DNA from: CAXSBR01 sp964252015
GTDB taxonomy: Bacteria > Actinomycetota > Actinomycetes > Mycobacteriales > Jatrophihabitantaceae
Assembly: GCA_964252015.1 (NCBI GenBank)
Contig: CAXULW010000001.1
Coordinates: 62,001 to 126,000 of the forward strand
Direction of reading: 5' to 3'
DNA: 64,000 bases
The translations under genes and the position numbers were made by a program. Below, in pieces: positions 40,007 to 51,350 of this stretch. Every line of letters begins with the position of its first letter. Positions within the stretch are counted from its first letter, which is position 1. A model generated the notes under the pieces. That model was not told where the DNA came from, did not search any database, and saw only the letters and a list, made by a program, of their open reading frames with translations.

Positions 40007-40425
40007 CCGACCATCCCACCGATCACGCCGCCGATCATCCGACGCCCGCCGAGCTCGACGACATCCCGGGCACGACCGTGTTCACCGCGGCCCGCTCCCG
40101 CCAGGGTTTCCAGCTCAACCAGTTCTGCATGAGCCTGATGAAGGCCGAGAACCGGGAGCGGTTCAAGGCCGACGAGCGGGCCTACCTCGACGAGTGGCCG
40201 ATGACCGAGGAACAGAAGCAGGCCGTGCTGGACCGTGATTTCAACGCCGCCATCGCGCTGGGCGGCAACATCTACTTCCTGTCCAAGATCTTCTCCACCG
40301 ACGGGCGCAGCTTCCAGCAGGCGGCCGCGACCATGACCGGCATGTCGGTGGACGAGTACGCGGCCATGATGGCCGCCGGCGGGCGATCTCCCGTTGGTCA
40401 ACGCTCGAAGACGGAAGGCAACTGA
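40003..40425 (+). CDS. ligA: Protocatechuate 4,5-dioxygenase alpha subunit (LigA)
   Basis: 140 aa. LigA-domain protein: GFQLNQFCMSLMKAENRERFKADERAYLDEWPMTEEQKQAVLDRDFNAAIALGGNIYFLSKIFSTDGRSFQQAAATMTGM, the all-helical small subunit that covers the active site of LigB. An extra His/Asp-rich N-terminal run (DHPTDHAADHPTP) is not needed for the fold. Overlaps ligI by 4 nt; ligB starts after it. Confidence 0.93.
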   Translation: MTDHPTDHAADHPTPAELDDIPGTTVFTAARSRQGFQLNQFCMSLMKAENRERFKADERAYLDEWPMTEEQKQAVLDRDFNAAIALGGNIYFLSKIFSTDGRSFQQAAATMTGMSVDEYAAMMAAGGRSPVGQRSKTEGN

Positions 40426-40426
40426 C

Positions 40427-41272
40427 ATGGCTCACATCACCGCCGGGGTCGCGACCAGCCACGTACCGGCCATCGGGGCCGCCCTCGACCTGGGCAAGTC
40501 CGACGAGCCCTATTGGCAGCCGGTGTTCGCTGGGTACGAGTGGACCAAGCAGTGGGTGACCGAGACCAAACCCGACGTCGTCATCCTGGTCTACAACGAC
40601 CACGCCTCGAACTTCTCCCTGGAGATGATCCCCACCTTCGCCATCGGGTGCGCCGAGTCCTTCGCCCCCGCCGACGAGGGCTACGGGCCCCGCCCGGTGC
40701 CCGTGGTCGAAGGGCATCCGGACCTGGCGTGGCACATCGCCCAGTCCACCATCCTGGACGAGTTCGACATGACCATCGTCAACAAGATGGACGTCGACCA
40801 CGGCCTGACCGTGCCGCTGTCGTTGGTGTTCGGCCAGCCCGAGCACTGGCCGACCAAGGTCATCCCGATTGCGGTGAACGTGGTCCAGTACCCGCCGCCG
40901 ACCGGCAATCGCTGCTACGCCCTGGGCGAGGCCATCCGCCGCGCGGTGGAGAGCTACCCCGAGGATCTCACCGTGCACATCTGGGGCACCGGCGGGATGA
41001 GCCACCAGTTGCAGGGCCCACGCGCCGGTCTGATCAACCAGGAGTTCGACAATTCCTTCCTCGACCGGCTGACCGCCGACCCGCAGGCGTTGCGCGGGAT
41101 CAAGCACCTGGAGTACCTGCGCGAGGCCGGCTCCGAGGGCATCGAGTTGGTGATGTGGCTGATCATGCGCGGCGCGCTGGGCGACGACCTCAAACAGCTG
41201 CACCGCTTCTATCACGTGCCCGCGTCCAACACCGCGGTCGGACACATCGTCCTCGAACCCATACCGGCCTGA
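40427..41272 (+). CDS. ligB: Protocatechuate 4,5-dioxygenase beta subunit (LigB)
   Basis: 281 aa from ATG 40427. Catalytic Fe(II) subunit of the extradiol type II family: GVATSHVPAIG (first iron His), VYNDHASNF (second His), DEGYGPRP and EGIELVMWLIMRGA (iron Glu), plus NKMDVDHGLTVPLSL (proton-relay His). Cleaves the ring of protocatechuate between C4 and C5 with oxygen to give 4-carboxy-2-hydroxymuconate-6-semialdehyde. Directly follows ligA. Confidence 0.95.
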   Translation: MAHITAGVATSHVPAIGAALDLGKSDEPYWQPVFAGYEWTKQWVTETKPDVVILVYNDHASNFSLEMIPTFAIGCAESFAPADEGYGPRPVPVVEGHPDLAWHIAQSTILDEFDMTIVNKMDVDHGLTVPLSLVFGQPEHWPTKVIPIAVNVVQYPPPTGNRCYALGEAIRRAVESYPEDLTVHIWGTGGMSHQLQGPRAGLINQEFDNSFLDRLTADPQALRGIKHLEYLREAGSEGIELVMWLIMRGALGDDLKQLHRFYHVPASNTAVGHIVLEPIPA

Positions 41273-41316
41273 CCCCTTACCGGGCTAAACCCTCACCCCC
41301 TAAAGACAAGGACATC

Positions 41317-42267
41317 ATGCGTATCGCACTGGCCGGGGCCGGCGCCTTCGGGATCAAGCACCTCGACGGGCTGCAGAACGTCGCCGGCGTCACGATCACC
41401 TCGATCGTCAGCCGCTCCCAAGATCAGGCCCAGGAGGTGGCCGACAAGTACGGCGCCAAACATGCCACCACCGATCTCGCCGAGGTGCTGGCCCGTGACG
41501 ATGTGGACGCGGTCATCCTGGCCACGCCGACCCAGCTGCACGCCGACCAGTCCATCGCGGCCATGCGCGCGGGCAAACACGTCCAGGTCGAGATCCCGCT
41601 GGCCGACAGCTGGGCCGACGCAGTGCGCGTGGCCGAGGTTCAGCGCGAGACCGGCCTCGTCGCGATGGTCGGCCACACCCGGCGCTTCAACCCGTCCCAC
41701 CAATGGGTGCACCAGCGCATCGCCGCCGGTGAGCTCAGCATCCAGCAGATGGACGTGCAGACGTACTTCTTCCGCCGCAGCAACATGAACGCGCTCGGCC
41801 AGCCGCGCAGCTGGACCGACCACCTGTTGTGGCACCACGCCGCCCACACCGTCGACCTGTTTCAGTACCAGACCGGGGAGAAGGTGACCTTGGCCAACGC
41901 GGTGCAAGGTCCGCCGCACCCCGAACTCGGGATCGCGATGGATCTGTCCATCCAGCTGCGGACCGAGCAAGGCAAGATCTGCACGCTGTCGTTGAGTTTC
42001 AACAACGACGGGCCGTTGGGAACGTTCTTTCGCTACATCTGCGACAACGGCACGTATCTGGCCCGCTACGACGATCTGGTCGACGGCAAGGATGAGCCGA
42101 TCGACGTGTCGCAGGTGGCGGCGTCGATGAACGGGATCGAGCTGCAGGACCGCGAGTTCGTGGCCGCCATCAACGAGGGTAGGCAGCCGAACTCCAGCGT
42201 GGCCGACGTGCTCGACTGCTACCGCGTGCTGGGCGAGCTGGAGACGCAGCTCGCGACGCAGACCTGA
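41317..42267 (+). CDS. ligC: 4-Carboxy-2-hydroxymuconate-6-semialdehyde dehydrogenase (LigC, Gfo/Idh/MocA family)
   Basis: 316 aa from ATG 41317. N-terminal Rossmann fold IALAGAGAFGIKHLDGLQN (GxGxxG), VILATPTQLHADQSIAAMRAGKHVQVEIPLADS (EK of the family replaced by EI), MVGHTRRFNPSHQWVHQRI and WTDHLLWHHAAHTVDLFQYQ. Oxidises the ring-fission hemiacetal to 2-pyrone-4,6-dicarboxylate with NADP. A 44-nt gap separates it from ligB, with AAGGACATC before the ATG; last gene of the operon. Confidence 0.92.
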   Translation: MRIALAGAGAFGIKHLDGLQNVAGVTITSIVSRSQDQAQEVADKYGAKHATTDLAEVLARDDVDAVILATPTQLHADQSIAAMRAGKHVQVEIPLADSWADAVRVAEVQRETGLVAMVGHTRRFNPSHQWVHQRIAAGELSIQQMDVQTYFFRRSNMNALGQPRSWTDHLLWHHAAHTVDLFQYQTGEKVTLANAVQGPPHPELGIAMDLSIQLRTEQGKICTLSLSFNNDGPLGTFFRYICDNGTYLARYDDLVDGKDEPIDVSQVAASMNGIELQDREFVAAINEGRQPNSSVADVLDCYRVLGELETQLATQT

Positions 42268-42304
42268 CCGCGCCGGACGGCGCCCCAGACCCGACGGCGA
42301 GAGG

Positions 42305-43489
42305 TCAGCGGTAGGACCACCCGCTGGCGTAGGGCAGGCCGGTGTAGTTCTCCGCCAGCGAGGTCGCCATCGCCCGTGACGACGTGACGTACTCCAGCTG
42401 CGCTTGGGCCAGCTGGGCGCCGAACGCGTCGTCGGCCGGGTCGACGTGCAGCATCGTCGTCATCCACCAGGAGAAGTGCGTGGCCCGCCAGACCCGGGCC
42501 AGTGCGGTCGCGGTGTACGCGTCGAGCAGGTCCTCGCGCGCGTCGGCGTAGTAGCCGCCCAGCGCCCGGGACAGCAGCCGCACGTCGGCGATGGCCAGGT
42601 TCATCCCCTTGGCCCCGGTGGGCGGGACGATGTGCGCGGCGTCCCCGGCCAGGAAGAGCCGGCCGTGTTGCATCGGGGTGGAGACGAAGCTGCGCATCGG
42701 GGTGACGCCCTTGTCCAGTAATGCTCCCTCGACGAGGACGAAACCGTCGTCCGTGGCCAGCCGGGCGTGCAACTCCGACCAGATCCGGTCGTCGGGCCAC
42801 TCGGCCAGGTCGGTGTGGGCCGGTACCTGCAGGTACATCCTCGTCACGGTGGGGGAGCGCATCGAGTGCAGGGCGAACCCGCGCTCGTGGCGGGCGTAGA
42901 TCAGCTCGTGCGACGACGGCGGCGCTTCGCTGAGAATCCCCAGCCAGGAGAAGGGGTACGTGCGTTCGAAGACCCGGCCGTCCGGGATCTGCGCCCGGCT
43001 CGGCCCGTGGAAGCCGTCGGCACCGATGACGAAGTCGGCGTCAAGGCGTTGTGCACCGGCGTCGTCGACGTAGGACACCCAGGGCGCGGTGCTCTCGATG
43101 TCGTGCAACCGCACCTGGTCGGCGTCGAAGTGCAGGGCGCCCCCGGAGGCCACGCGGGCGGCGATGAGGTCCTTGACCACCTCCTGCTGGCCATAGACCG
43201 TGACCGTGCGCCCCGTCAGCTCGGCGAAGTCGATGCGGTGCCGGCGGCCGCCGAAGCGCAGCTCGGTGCCTTCGTGCGCCAAGCCCTGGGTGGCCAAGCG
43301 ATCGGCCACGCCGGCTTCGTGCAGGGTCTCCACCGTGCCGTGCTCCAGGACGCCGGCGCGCACCCGGTGCTCGACGTAGGCCCGGTCGCGGCGCTCGAGC
43401 ACGACCGAGTCGATGCCCTGGCGCTCCAGCAGCCGGGCCAGCAGCAAACCGGCCGGTCCGGCTCCGACGATCGCCACCTGGGTGCGCAC
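42305..43489 (-). CDS. pobA: 4-Hydroxybenzoate 3-monooxygenase (PobA)
   Basis: 394 aa from GTG 43489, exactly the length of typical PobA. FAD-binding VAIVGAGPAGLLLARLLERQGIDSVVLERR, RAGVLEHGT, VIGADGFHGPSR (DG motif), GRLFLAGDAAHIVPPTGAKGMNLAIAD (GD motif) and the aromatic-pocket HSMRSPTVTRMYLQ. Hydroxylates 4-hydroxybenzoate to protocatechuate, the substrate of LigAB. Convergent with ligC and divergent from iclR. Confidence 0.93.
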   Translation of the reverse strand: MRTQVAIVGAGPAGLLLARLLERQGIDSVVLERRDRAYVEHRVRAGVLEHGTVETLHEAGVADRLATQGLAHEGTELRFGGRRHRIDFAELTGRTVTVYGQQEVVKDLIAARVASGGALHFDADQVRLHDIESTAPWVSYVDDAGAQRLDADFVIGADGFHGPSRAQIPDGRVFERTYPFSWLGILSEAPPSSHELIYARHERGFALHSMRSPTVTRMYLQVPAHTDLAEWPDDRIWSELHARLATDDGFVLVEGALLDKGVTPMRSFVSTPMQHGRLFLAGDAAHIVPPTGAKGMNLAIADVRLLSRALGGYYADAREDLLDAYTATALARVWRATHFSWWMTTMLHVDPADDAFGAQLAQAQLEYVTSSRAMATSLAENYTGLPYASGWSYR

Positions 43490-43561
43490 CCGAACTCCGA
43501 TCCGTCGAAATGGGAAGGTAGTGCGAGGGTGGCGTCCAGGGTGAGACCGTGCCCATAGTCT

Positions 43562-43576
43562 TTCCGTTGGACGGAA
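43562..43576. promoter_or_regulatory. Palindromic operator candidate between pobA and the IclR gene
   Basis: TTCCGTTGGACGGAA, a perfect 6-3-6 inverted repeat 34 nt before the IclR start and 73 nt before pobA on the other strand, positioned to control both. Same TTCC-N7-GGAA layout as the site at 35369-35383. Confidence 0.7.
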
Positions 43577-43609
43577 GGGCCGCGCGCCCCCGACGAGAGG
43601 GGTCTGGCC

Positions 43610-44374
43610 ATGACGGCGACGCCGGGCCGACCGTCGGTGACATCGCGCGTCCTGGATCTGCTGGACTGCTTCACTGCTGACCGGCGCAGCCTCTCGCTGT
43701 CCGAGCTCGCCCGCCGCAGCGGAATGGCGCTGAGCACCACCCATCGCCTGGCCACCGAGCTCACCCAGCGTGGCGTGCTGACCCGCGATGAGCAGGGTCG
43801 GTTCCACATCGGTCTGCGGCTGTGGGAGATCGGATCCCTGGCCCCGGCCAGCCACGTCCTGCGCGACGCCGCGCTGCCCTATCTGGAAGACCTCTACGAG
43901 GCCACCCACGAGAACGTGCAACTGGCGGTGCTCGACGGGGCGGACGCCGTCTACGTCGAGCGGCTGTCCGGACGGGACTCGGTGCACGTCGTCACCCGGG
44001 CCGGTAGCCGGCTGCCGGTGCATGCGACCGGGGTCGGCTTGGTCCTGCTCGCGCACGCCCCGCACGACGTTCTGGAGAGCGTGCTGGCCACCGAGCTGCG
44101 CCGGTACACCAAGTACACGATCACCGATCCGCGGCGGCTGCGGCGCATCCTGGCCGACGTCCGGCTGCAGGGCCACGCGATCAGCGACCGCCAGATCGAG
44201 TTGATCTCGACCTCGGTGGCGGCGCCGATCCGCGGGGCCGACGGCACGGTCGTCGCGGCGCTCTCGGTCGTCGCCGCGGCCCGACGGATCGACGCGCGCC
44301 AGTTCGTGCCCGCGGTGGTCGCTGCCGCGCGGGGCGTGAGCCAAACCCTGCGCGGACGACGAGCACCACGGTGA
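43610..44374 (+). CDS. IclR-family transcriptional regulator
   Basis: 254 aa. N-terminal winged helix (VLDLLDCFTADRRSLSLSELARRSGMALSTTHRLATELTQRGVL) and a C-terminal effector domain (ENVQLAVLDGADAVYVERLSGRD, GSRLPVHATGVGLVLLAHAP, GHAISDRQIELISTSVAAPIRGADGTVVAALSV) of the PobR/PcaR type. It probably senses 4-hydroxybenzoate or protocatechuate and controls pobA and the ligK operon. Whether it activates or represses cannot be read from sequence. Confidence 0.92.
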   Translation: MTATPGRPSVTSRVLDLLDCFTADRRSLSLSELARRSGMALSTTHRLATELTQRGVLTRDEQGRFHIGLRLWEIGSLAPASHVLRDAALPYLEDLYEATHENVQLAVLDGADAVYVERLSGRDSVHVVTRAGSRLPVHATGVGLVLLAHAPHDVLESVLATELRRYTKYTITDPRRLRRILADVRLQGHAISDRQIELISTSVAAPIRGADGTVVAALSVVAAARRIDARQFVPAVVAAARGVSQTLRGRRAPR

Positions 44375-44578
44375 GGCCGGGGCCCGAAACTCCGTTCCGG
44401 TAAGCGTTTCCGTGACTTTCCTGGACGTCTGCGCGTGACGCGTTCGCGTGTGTCTTACGTCAAGAACGCTGGCTATCGCGGTGCAGGTGGTCCTAACGTT
44501 CGGTTACCGCATCTGTGCCTCGCGCCGGACACGACCTGCTCGGCGCCGGCTTCATCCATCGCAGGAGGGCCACCAGCT

Positions 44579-47259
<2,681 letters not shown>

Positions 47260-47263
<4 letters not shown>

Positions 47264-47901
47264 AAGTTCTGATGATCGCGCCACCCGGCGCGGGCAAGGG
47301 CACCCAGGGCGCGATCATCGCCAATCACTTCGGCGTGCCCCACATCGCCACCGGCGCGCTGCTGCGCGACCACGTGGCCCGCAACACCCCGCTGGGTCGC
47401 ACGGTGGCCGAGCACCTCAACCGAGGTGATCTGGTGCCGGACGACGTCGTGCTGGAGATGGTGCGGATCGCCTGGGTCGACGTGGCCCGGGCCGGCGGCG
47501 GCTACGTCCTGGACGGCCTGCCCCGCACGATGGAGCAGGCCCACGCTACGTATCGCATGGCGAAAGAACTTGGTATGACGGCCAACGTGGCCCTGCACCT
47601 GAAGGTCGACGACGCTGAGGTCACCCGGCGGTTGCTGGCCCGCGCCGTCCTCGAAGGCCGCAGCGACGACACGGCCGAGGTCATCGCCCGGCGCCTCGCG
47701 CTCTACCACGAGGTCACCTCGCCGATCGTGGACTGGTACGCCCAGCGCGGCATCCTCATCACCGTCGACGCCAGCCGCCCGGTGCCCTCGGTGGCGCGCG
47801 AGATCCTGACCGCGCTCGAGGTCATGAAGTCCGTGGTCGACGTGGTGGCCGAGGCCGACCGCCGGCCCATCGACCTGAGCCCGTTGGACGTCAGTCGATA
47901 G
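47260..47901 (+). CDS. Adenylate kinase-family protein, short form
   Basis: 213 aa from TTG 47260 (ATG 47272 possible). P-loop APPGAGKGTQGAIIANHFGVPHIATGALLR, the AMP-binding NRGDLVPDDVVLEMVRIAWVDVARAGGGYVLDGLPRTMEQA and LLARAVLEGRSDDTAEVIARRLALYHEVTSPIVDWYAQRGIL. The LID domain is short, as in type I bacterial adenylate kinases. Coupled translation with ppdK suggests it uses the AMP made by the dikinase (AMP + ATP to 2 ADP), pulling that reaction toward PEP. Confidence 0.88.
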
Positions 47902-47932
47902 CCCGGCGGCCGGCACCCGCTCGGTCAGGAGG

Positions 47933-49975
47933 TCAGCTCGCCGCGGTCAGGTCGTAGACCGTGCTGGTGCCGACCGTCGTGGCCGTGAACGTCGCCTTGA
48001 CCCACTGCTGGATCTGATATGCCGTGGACGTGCTGGCCGTCGTCGAGCCGATGAATCCCGCGCTGTCGAGCACGTAGTAGTGCACCTTTCCCGCGGCGAC
48101 CAGCTTCTCGAACCCGGCCAGGCTGATGGCCGAGTCCGTGCCGTTGTAGCCACCGAGCGCCATGACCGACGTGCCGGTCGCCAGTTCCAGCGACGCGGCT
48201 TCGTTGTCGCTGGTCGTCGCCGCGGCCCAGGTGTAGTTGCTCGAGTTCGTGGTGAGCAAGGTCTGTAGAGCCGTGCTCACGGTGGTCGCGCCACCGAGGC
48301 CGGCGCCGCCCATGTGACCGGTGCCCGCGCCACGGACCGGAGCGCCACCGGTCGGAGCGCCACCGGTCGGAGCGCCACCAGTCGTAGTGCCACCGGTCGT
48401 GCCTCCCGGCCGTACGCCGCCGCCGAAGCCACCGCCGCCGTTGCCGCCCGGCCGACCGCCGCCGAAGCCACCGGCACTGGCCGGACCCGCCGTGGGCAAC
48501 GCACCGGTGTGCGCCGTCGAAGCGGTCTGGATCGAGTACGCGGTCGGACCGGCCAGCAGGGCGATGGCCACCAGCGGGGCGACCATGAGACCGGCTCGGC
48601 GCATCCGACCCGGCGGCACCAGGATCACGGCCACCGCGGACGTACCGGCGAGCAGGACCACCCACCGCAACCAGCTGTTCCAGTCGGCTCGGCCGAGCAG
48701 TTCGAACGTCCAGCCCGCGCCCACGGCGACGACCAGCGCGAGCAGTGCTCGCGCCACGGACTCGTGACGGGCCTGCCATAGGGTGACCACGCCGATGCCG
48801 ACCAAGGCGGCGATCGCCGGCGCCAACGCCACCGTGTAGTAGGCGTGAATGATGCCGCTGGCGAAGCTGAGCACCAGGCCGGTCACCAGCAGCCAGCCGC
48901 CCCACACGATCAGGCTGCCCCGCAGGGGATCCGTGCGCGGCCGGCGCGCGGTCAGCCAACCGAGGACGCCGATGACCACCAATGCCGCGGGCAGGAGCCA
49001 GCTGATCTGGGCCCCCATCTCGGACGAGAACATGCGGGTCAGCCCGGTTTCCCCGGACGAGAACCCGCCCGTGCCACCGCCCACGCTGCCGTTGTTGCTG
49101 CTGCCGGTCAGCCGGCCGATGCCGTTGTAGCCGAACACCAACTCGAGGATGCTGTTGTCCGTCGACCCGCCGATGTAGGGGCGGGCCGAGGCCGGGAACA
49201 GTTCCACCAGGGCCACCCACCAGCCGGCGGCGACGATCATCGCCGCCCCGGCGCCGAGCAGGTGCAGGATCCGGTTGCGCAGCGTCGTCGGCGCAACCAC
49301 CAGGTAGGCGATCGCGAACGCGGGCACCACCAGCAGCCCCTGCATCATCTTGGTCAGGAACGCAAAACCGACCAGGGCACCGGCGAGCACGAGCCATCGG
49401 CCCCGGGCGTACTCGAGGGAACGCACGGTCGCGTACGCGGCCGCGGTCATCAGCAGCACGAGCAGGGCGTCGGGGTTGTTGAAGCGGAACATCAACGCGG
49501 CCACCGGAGTGGTGGCCAGGATCGCCCCGGCCAGCAGACCGGCGGTCGGGGTGGAAACCCGTCGGACGGCGGCGTACAGCACCGCCACCGCGGCCACACC
49601 TTCGAGTGCTTGCGGCACCAGGATGGCCCACGAGTTCGTCCCGAACAGCCGCACCGACAGGTCCATCACCCACAACGCGGCCGGCGGTTTGTCGACCGTG
49701 ATGAAGTTCGACGCGTCGAGCGAGCCGAACAGGAATGCGCTCCAGCTCTTCGACCCGGCCTGTGCCGCCGCGGAGTAGAACTGATTGGCCCAGCCCGACG
49801 TGGACAGCCCGACCAGGTAGAGCAGGGCCGTGCCGGCGAGCAGGCCGAGCAGACCGAGCCGGTCCCTGTTTCGGGCGATCCGGGCCCGCGCGGCCGACGA
49901 GCCAGAGCCACCCGTGGAGCCCGGTGCCGGGCCCGGGTCGTCGGTGATCAATGGGCGATCAATGACCGTGCTCAT
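47933..49975 (-). CDS. GT39-family (ArnT/PMT-like) membrane glycosyltransferase with Gly-rich tail
   Basis: 680 aa. About 11-12 membrane helices (residues 40-480). After helix 1 comes ANQFYSAAAQAGSKSWSAFLFGSLDASNFITVDKPPAALW, the external loop with the catalytic-type acidic residue and the D-K-PP-L/A pattern of GT39/GT83 enzymes. The C-terminus has a Gly/Pro low-complexity run (about 500-555) and an external domain of about 120 residues (SLELATGTSVMALGGYNGTDSAISL). Probably transfers a sugar from polyprenyl-phosphate to a wall glycan or protein; donor and acceptor unknown. Confidence 0.85.
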   Translation of the reverse strand: MSTVIDRPLITDDPGPAPGSTGGSGSSAARARIARNRDRLGLLGLLAGTALLYLVGLSTSGWANQFYSAAAQAGSKSWSAFLFGSLDASNFITVDKPPAALWVMDLSVRLFGTNSWAILVPQALEGVAAVAVLYAAVRRVSTPTAGLLAGAILATTPVAALMFRFNNPDALLVLLMTAAAYATVRSLEYARGRWLVLAGALVGFAFLTKMMQGLLVVPAFAIAYLVVAPTTLRNRILHLLGAGAAMIVAAGWWVALVELFPASARPYIGGSTDNSILELVFGYNGIGRLTGSSNNGSVGGGTGGFSSGETGLTRMFSSEMGAQISWLLPAALVVIGVLGWLTARRPRTDPLRGSLIVWGGWLLVTGLVLSFASGIIHAYYTVALAPAIAALVGIGVVTLWQARHESVARALLALVVAVGAGWTFELLGRADWNSWLRWVVLLAGTSAVAVILVPPGRMRRAGLMVAPLVAIALLAGPTAYSIQTASTAHTGALPTAGPASAGGFGGGRPGGNGGGGFGGGVRPGGTTGGTTTGGAPTGGAPTGGAPVRGAGTGHMGGAGLGGATTVSTALQTLLTTNSSNYTWAAATTSDNEAASLELATGTSVMALGGYNGTDSAISLAGFEKLVAAGKVHYYVLDSAGFIGSTTASTSTAYQIQQWVKATFTATTVGTSTVYDLTAAS

Positions 49976-50125
49976 GGGCCGGCCGGATCAGTAAGGACAG
50001 GTTGCTGCAGGTGGGTGACCATGTCGACCACGGTGCTGGCCGTGACTGTCCGGGCCTTGTCGCCCGCCTGTCCTCAACCTGTGAGGCGGCTGATCAGTGC
50101 CGGGTAGATCCGGTGCGGGATGGAT

Positions 50126-51277
50126 TCAGTGCGGGGTGGATTCAGTGCGGGGTGTTGGCGTGGGCAGCTTGTGCATCCGCCGGGCCCGCCGGTACAGCCG
50201 ATCCACCGAGCTCATGGCTTCCTCGACGCCGACCGACGGCGGCAGCGTGGTGGTGGTCTTGCGCAGCCGGTCCAGTTCGGCCGGGTCGTTCAGCAGCGTG
50301 GCCAGCGCTTCCGCCATCTCGGCGGCATCCGACACCAGCACGCCCTCGGTTCCGTCGACGATGAAGTCGACCAGACCGTTGCCCCGGTAGCCGATCACCG
50401 GTACCCCGGCGGCGCGAGCTTCCAGCGCGGCGATGCCGAACGATTCCTGCCGAGACGTGGCGATGAACAGGTCCGACTCGTGCAACAGCGCGCGAATGTC
50501 CTCCGGCTCGCGGTGACCCAGGAACTCGACCCAGTCACTCAGACCCAGTTGCGCCACCTGCCGACCGAGATCCCGGCGGCGGGGGCCGACACCGGCGATG
50601 GTCACCCGCACCTTGGCGTCCGGGTCGATCCGCGGCCGCACCGCGGCCAGGACGTCGATGAACTCGGCGACGTGCTTACGCTTCTTGAGCCGCCCGACCA
50701 GGATCAACCGCAGCTCGTCCGCACCGGTGGCGCGGATCGGCTCCTGCGGATGCCACCACGTGACGTCGACGAGGTTGGGCACCACCGAGACCTCACCCGC
50801 GCGGGGCAACGTCCGGGCCACGTGCCCGCTGGCCACGCTGCTGACCCCGGACCAGGCCGCCCTGATCCGGCCCCAGCCGAACGGCAGCATGGATACGCGC
50901 GTGGCCCACGCCACCTTCCACCACAACGAGTGCACGGTGATGGCGACCGGGATGCCCCGGCGGCTGGCGGCCCGGGTGGCGTAGATGGCCATCGGGGACA
51001 CGACGGTGAAGTGGGCGTGCACCACGTCGACCGGCTCCCGGTCGAGCACGTCGGCCACCATGCGGTAGTGCCGCCACGGCAGCGCCACGGTCACCCAGCG
51101 GCTGCCCGGGGCGCGCACGACGTCGAGGTCGGCGTCGAGGTCGGCATGTTGACCCACCGCGGTGAGCACGGTGACGTCGTGCCCGAGATCGCGCTGGCGC
51201 ATGGCGAGGGCTTCCACCTGGCTCTCGATACCGCCGATGTCAGGGGCGAAGGAGTCCGCGGCGTGAACAATCTTCAC
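50126..51277 (-). CDS. GT4-family glycosyltransferase
   Basis: 383 aa. GT-B fold: N-terminal IVHAADSFAPDIGGIESQVEALAMRQRDLGHDVTVLTA, VVHAHFTVVSPMAIYATR, and C-terminal LILVGRLKKRKHVAEFIDVL, VEFLGHREPEDIRALLHESDLFIATSRQESFGIAALEARAAGVPVIGYRGNGL, which holds the EX7E motif. Likely a cytoplasmic mannosyl- or glucosyltransferase in glycolipid or wall synthesis. A short 16-bp tandem duplication lies at its 3' end (50117-50151). Separate from the GT39 gene by about 150 nt without a supported feature. Confidence 0.88.
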   Translation of the reverse strand: MKIVHAADSFAPDIGGIESQVEALAMRQRDLGHDVTVLTAVGQHADLDADLDVVRAPGSRWVTVALPWRHYRMVADVLDREPVDVVHAHFTVVSPMAIYATRAASRRGIPVAITVHSLWWKVAWATRVSMLPFGWGRIRAAWSGVSSVASGHVARTLPRAGEVSVVPNLVDVTWWHPQEPIRATGADELRLILVGRLKKRKHVAEFIDVLAAVRPRIDPDAKVRVTIAGVGPRRRDLGRQVAQLGLSDWVEFLGHREPEDIRALLHESDLFIATSRQESFGIAALEARAAGVPVIGYRGNGLVDFIVDGTEGVLVSDAAEMAEALATLLNDPAELDRLRKTTTTLPPSVGVEEAMSSVDRLYRRARRMHKLPTPTPRTESTPH

Positions 51278-51350
51278 GACCCGGTCAGCTCATCCGCCAT
51301 GGTGCGATGCTGCCACATTGCGGACCCGACGCCGGGTCAAAACGCCATCT

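Noticed and set aside
50019..50110. Short plus-strand frame between the GT39 and GT4 genes
   Set aside because: About 29 codons, no ribosome-binding site and no similarity to known proteins.
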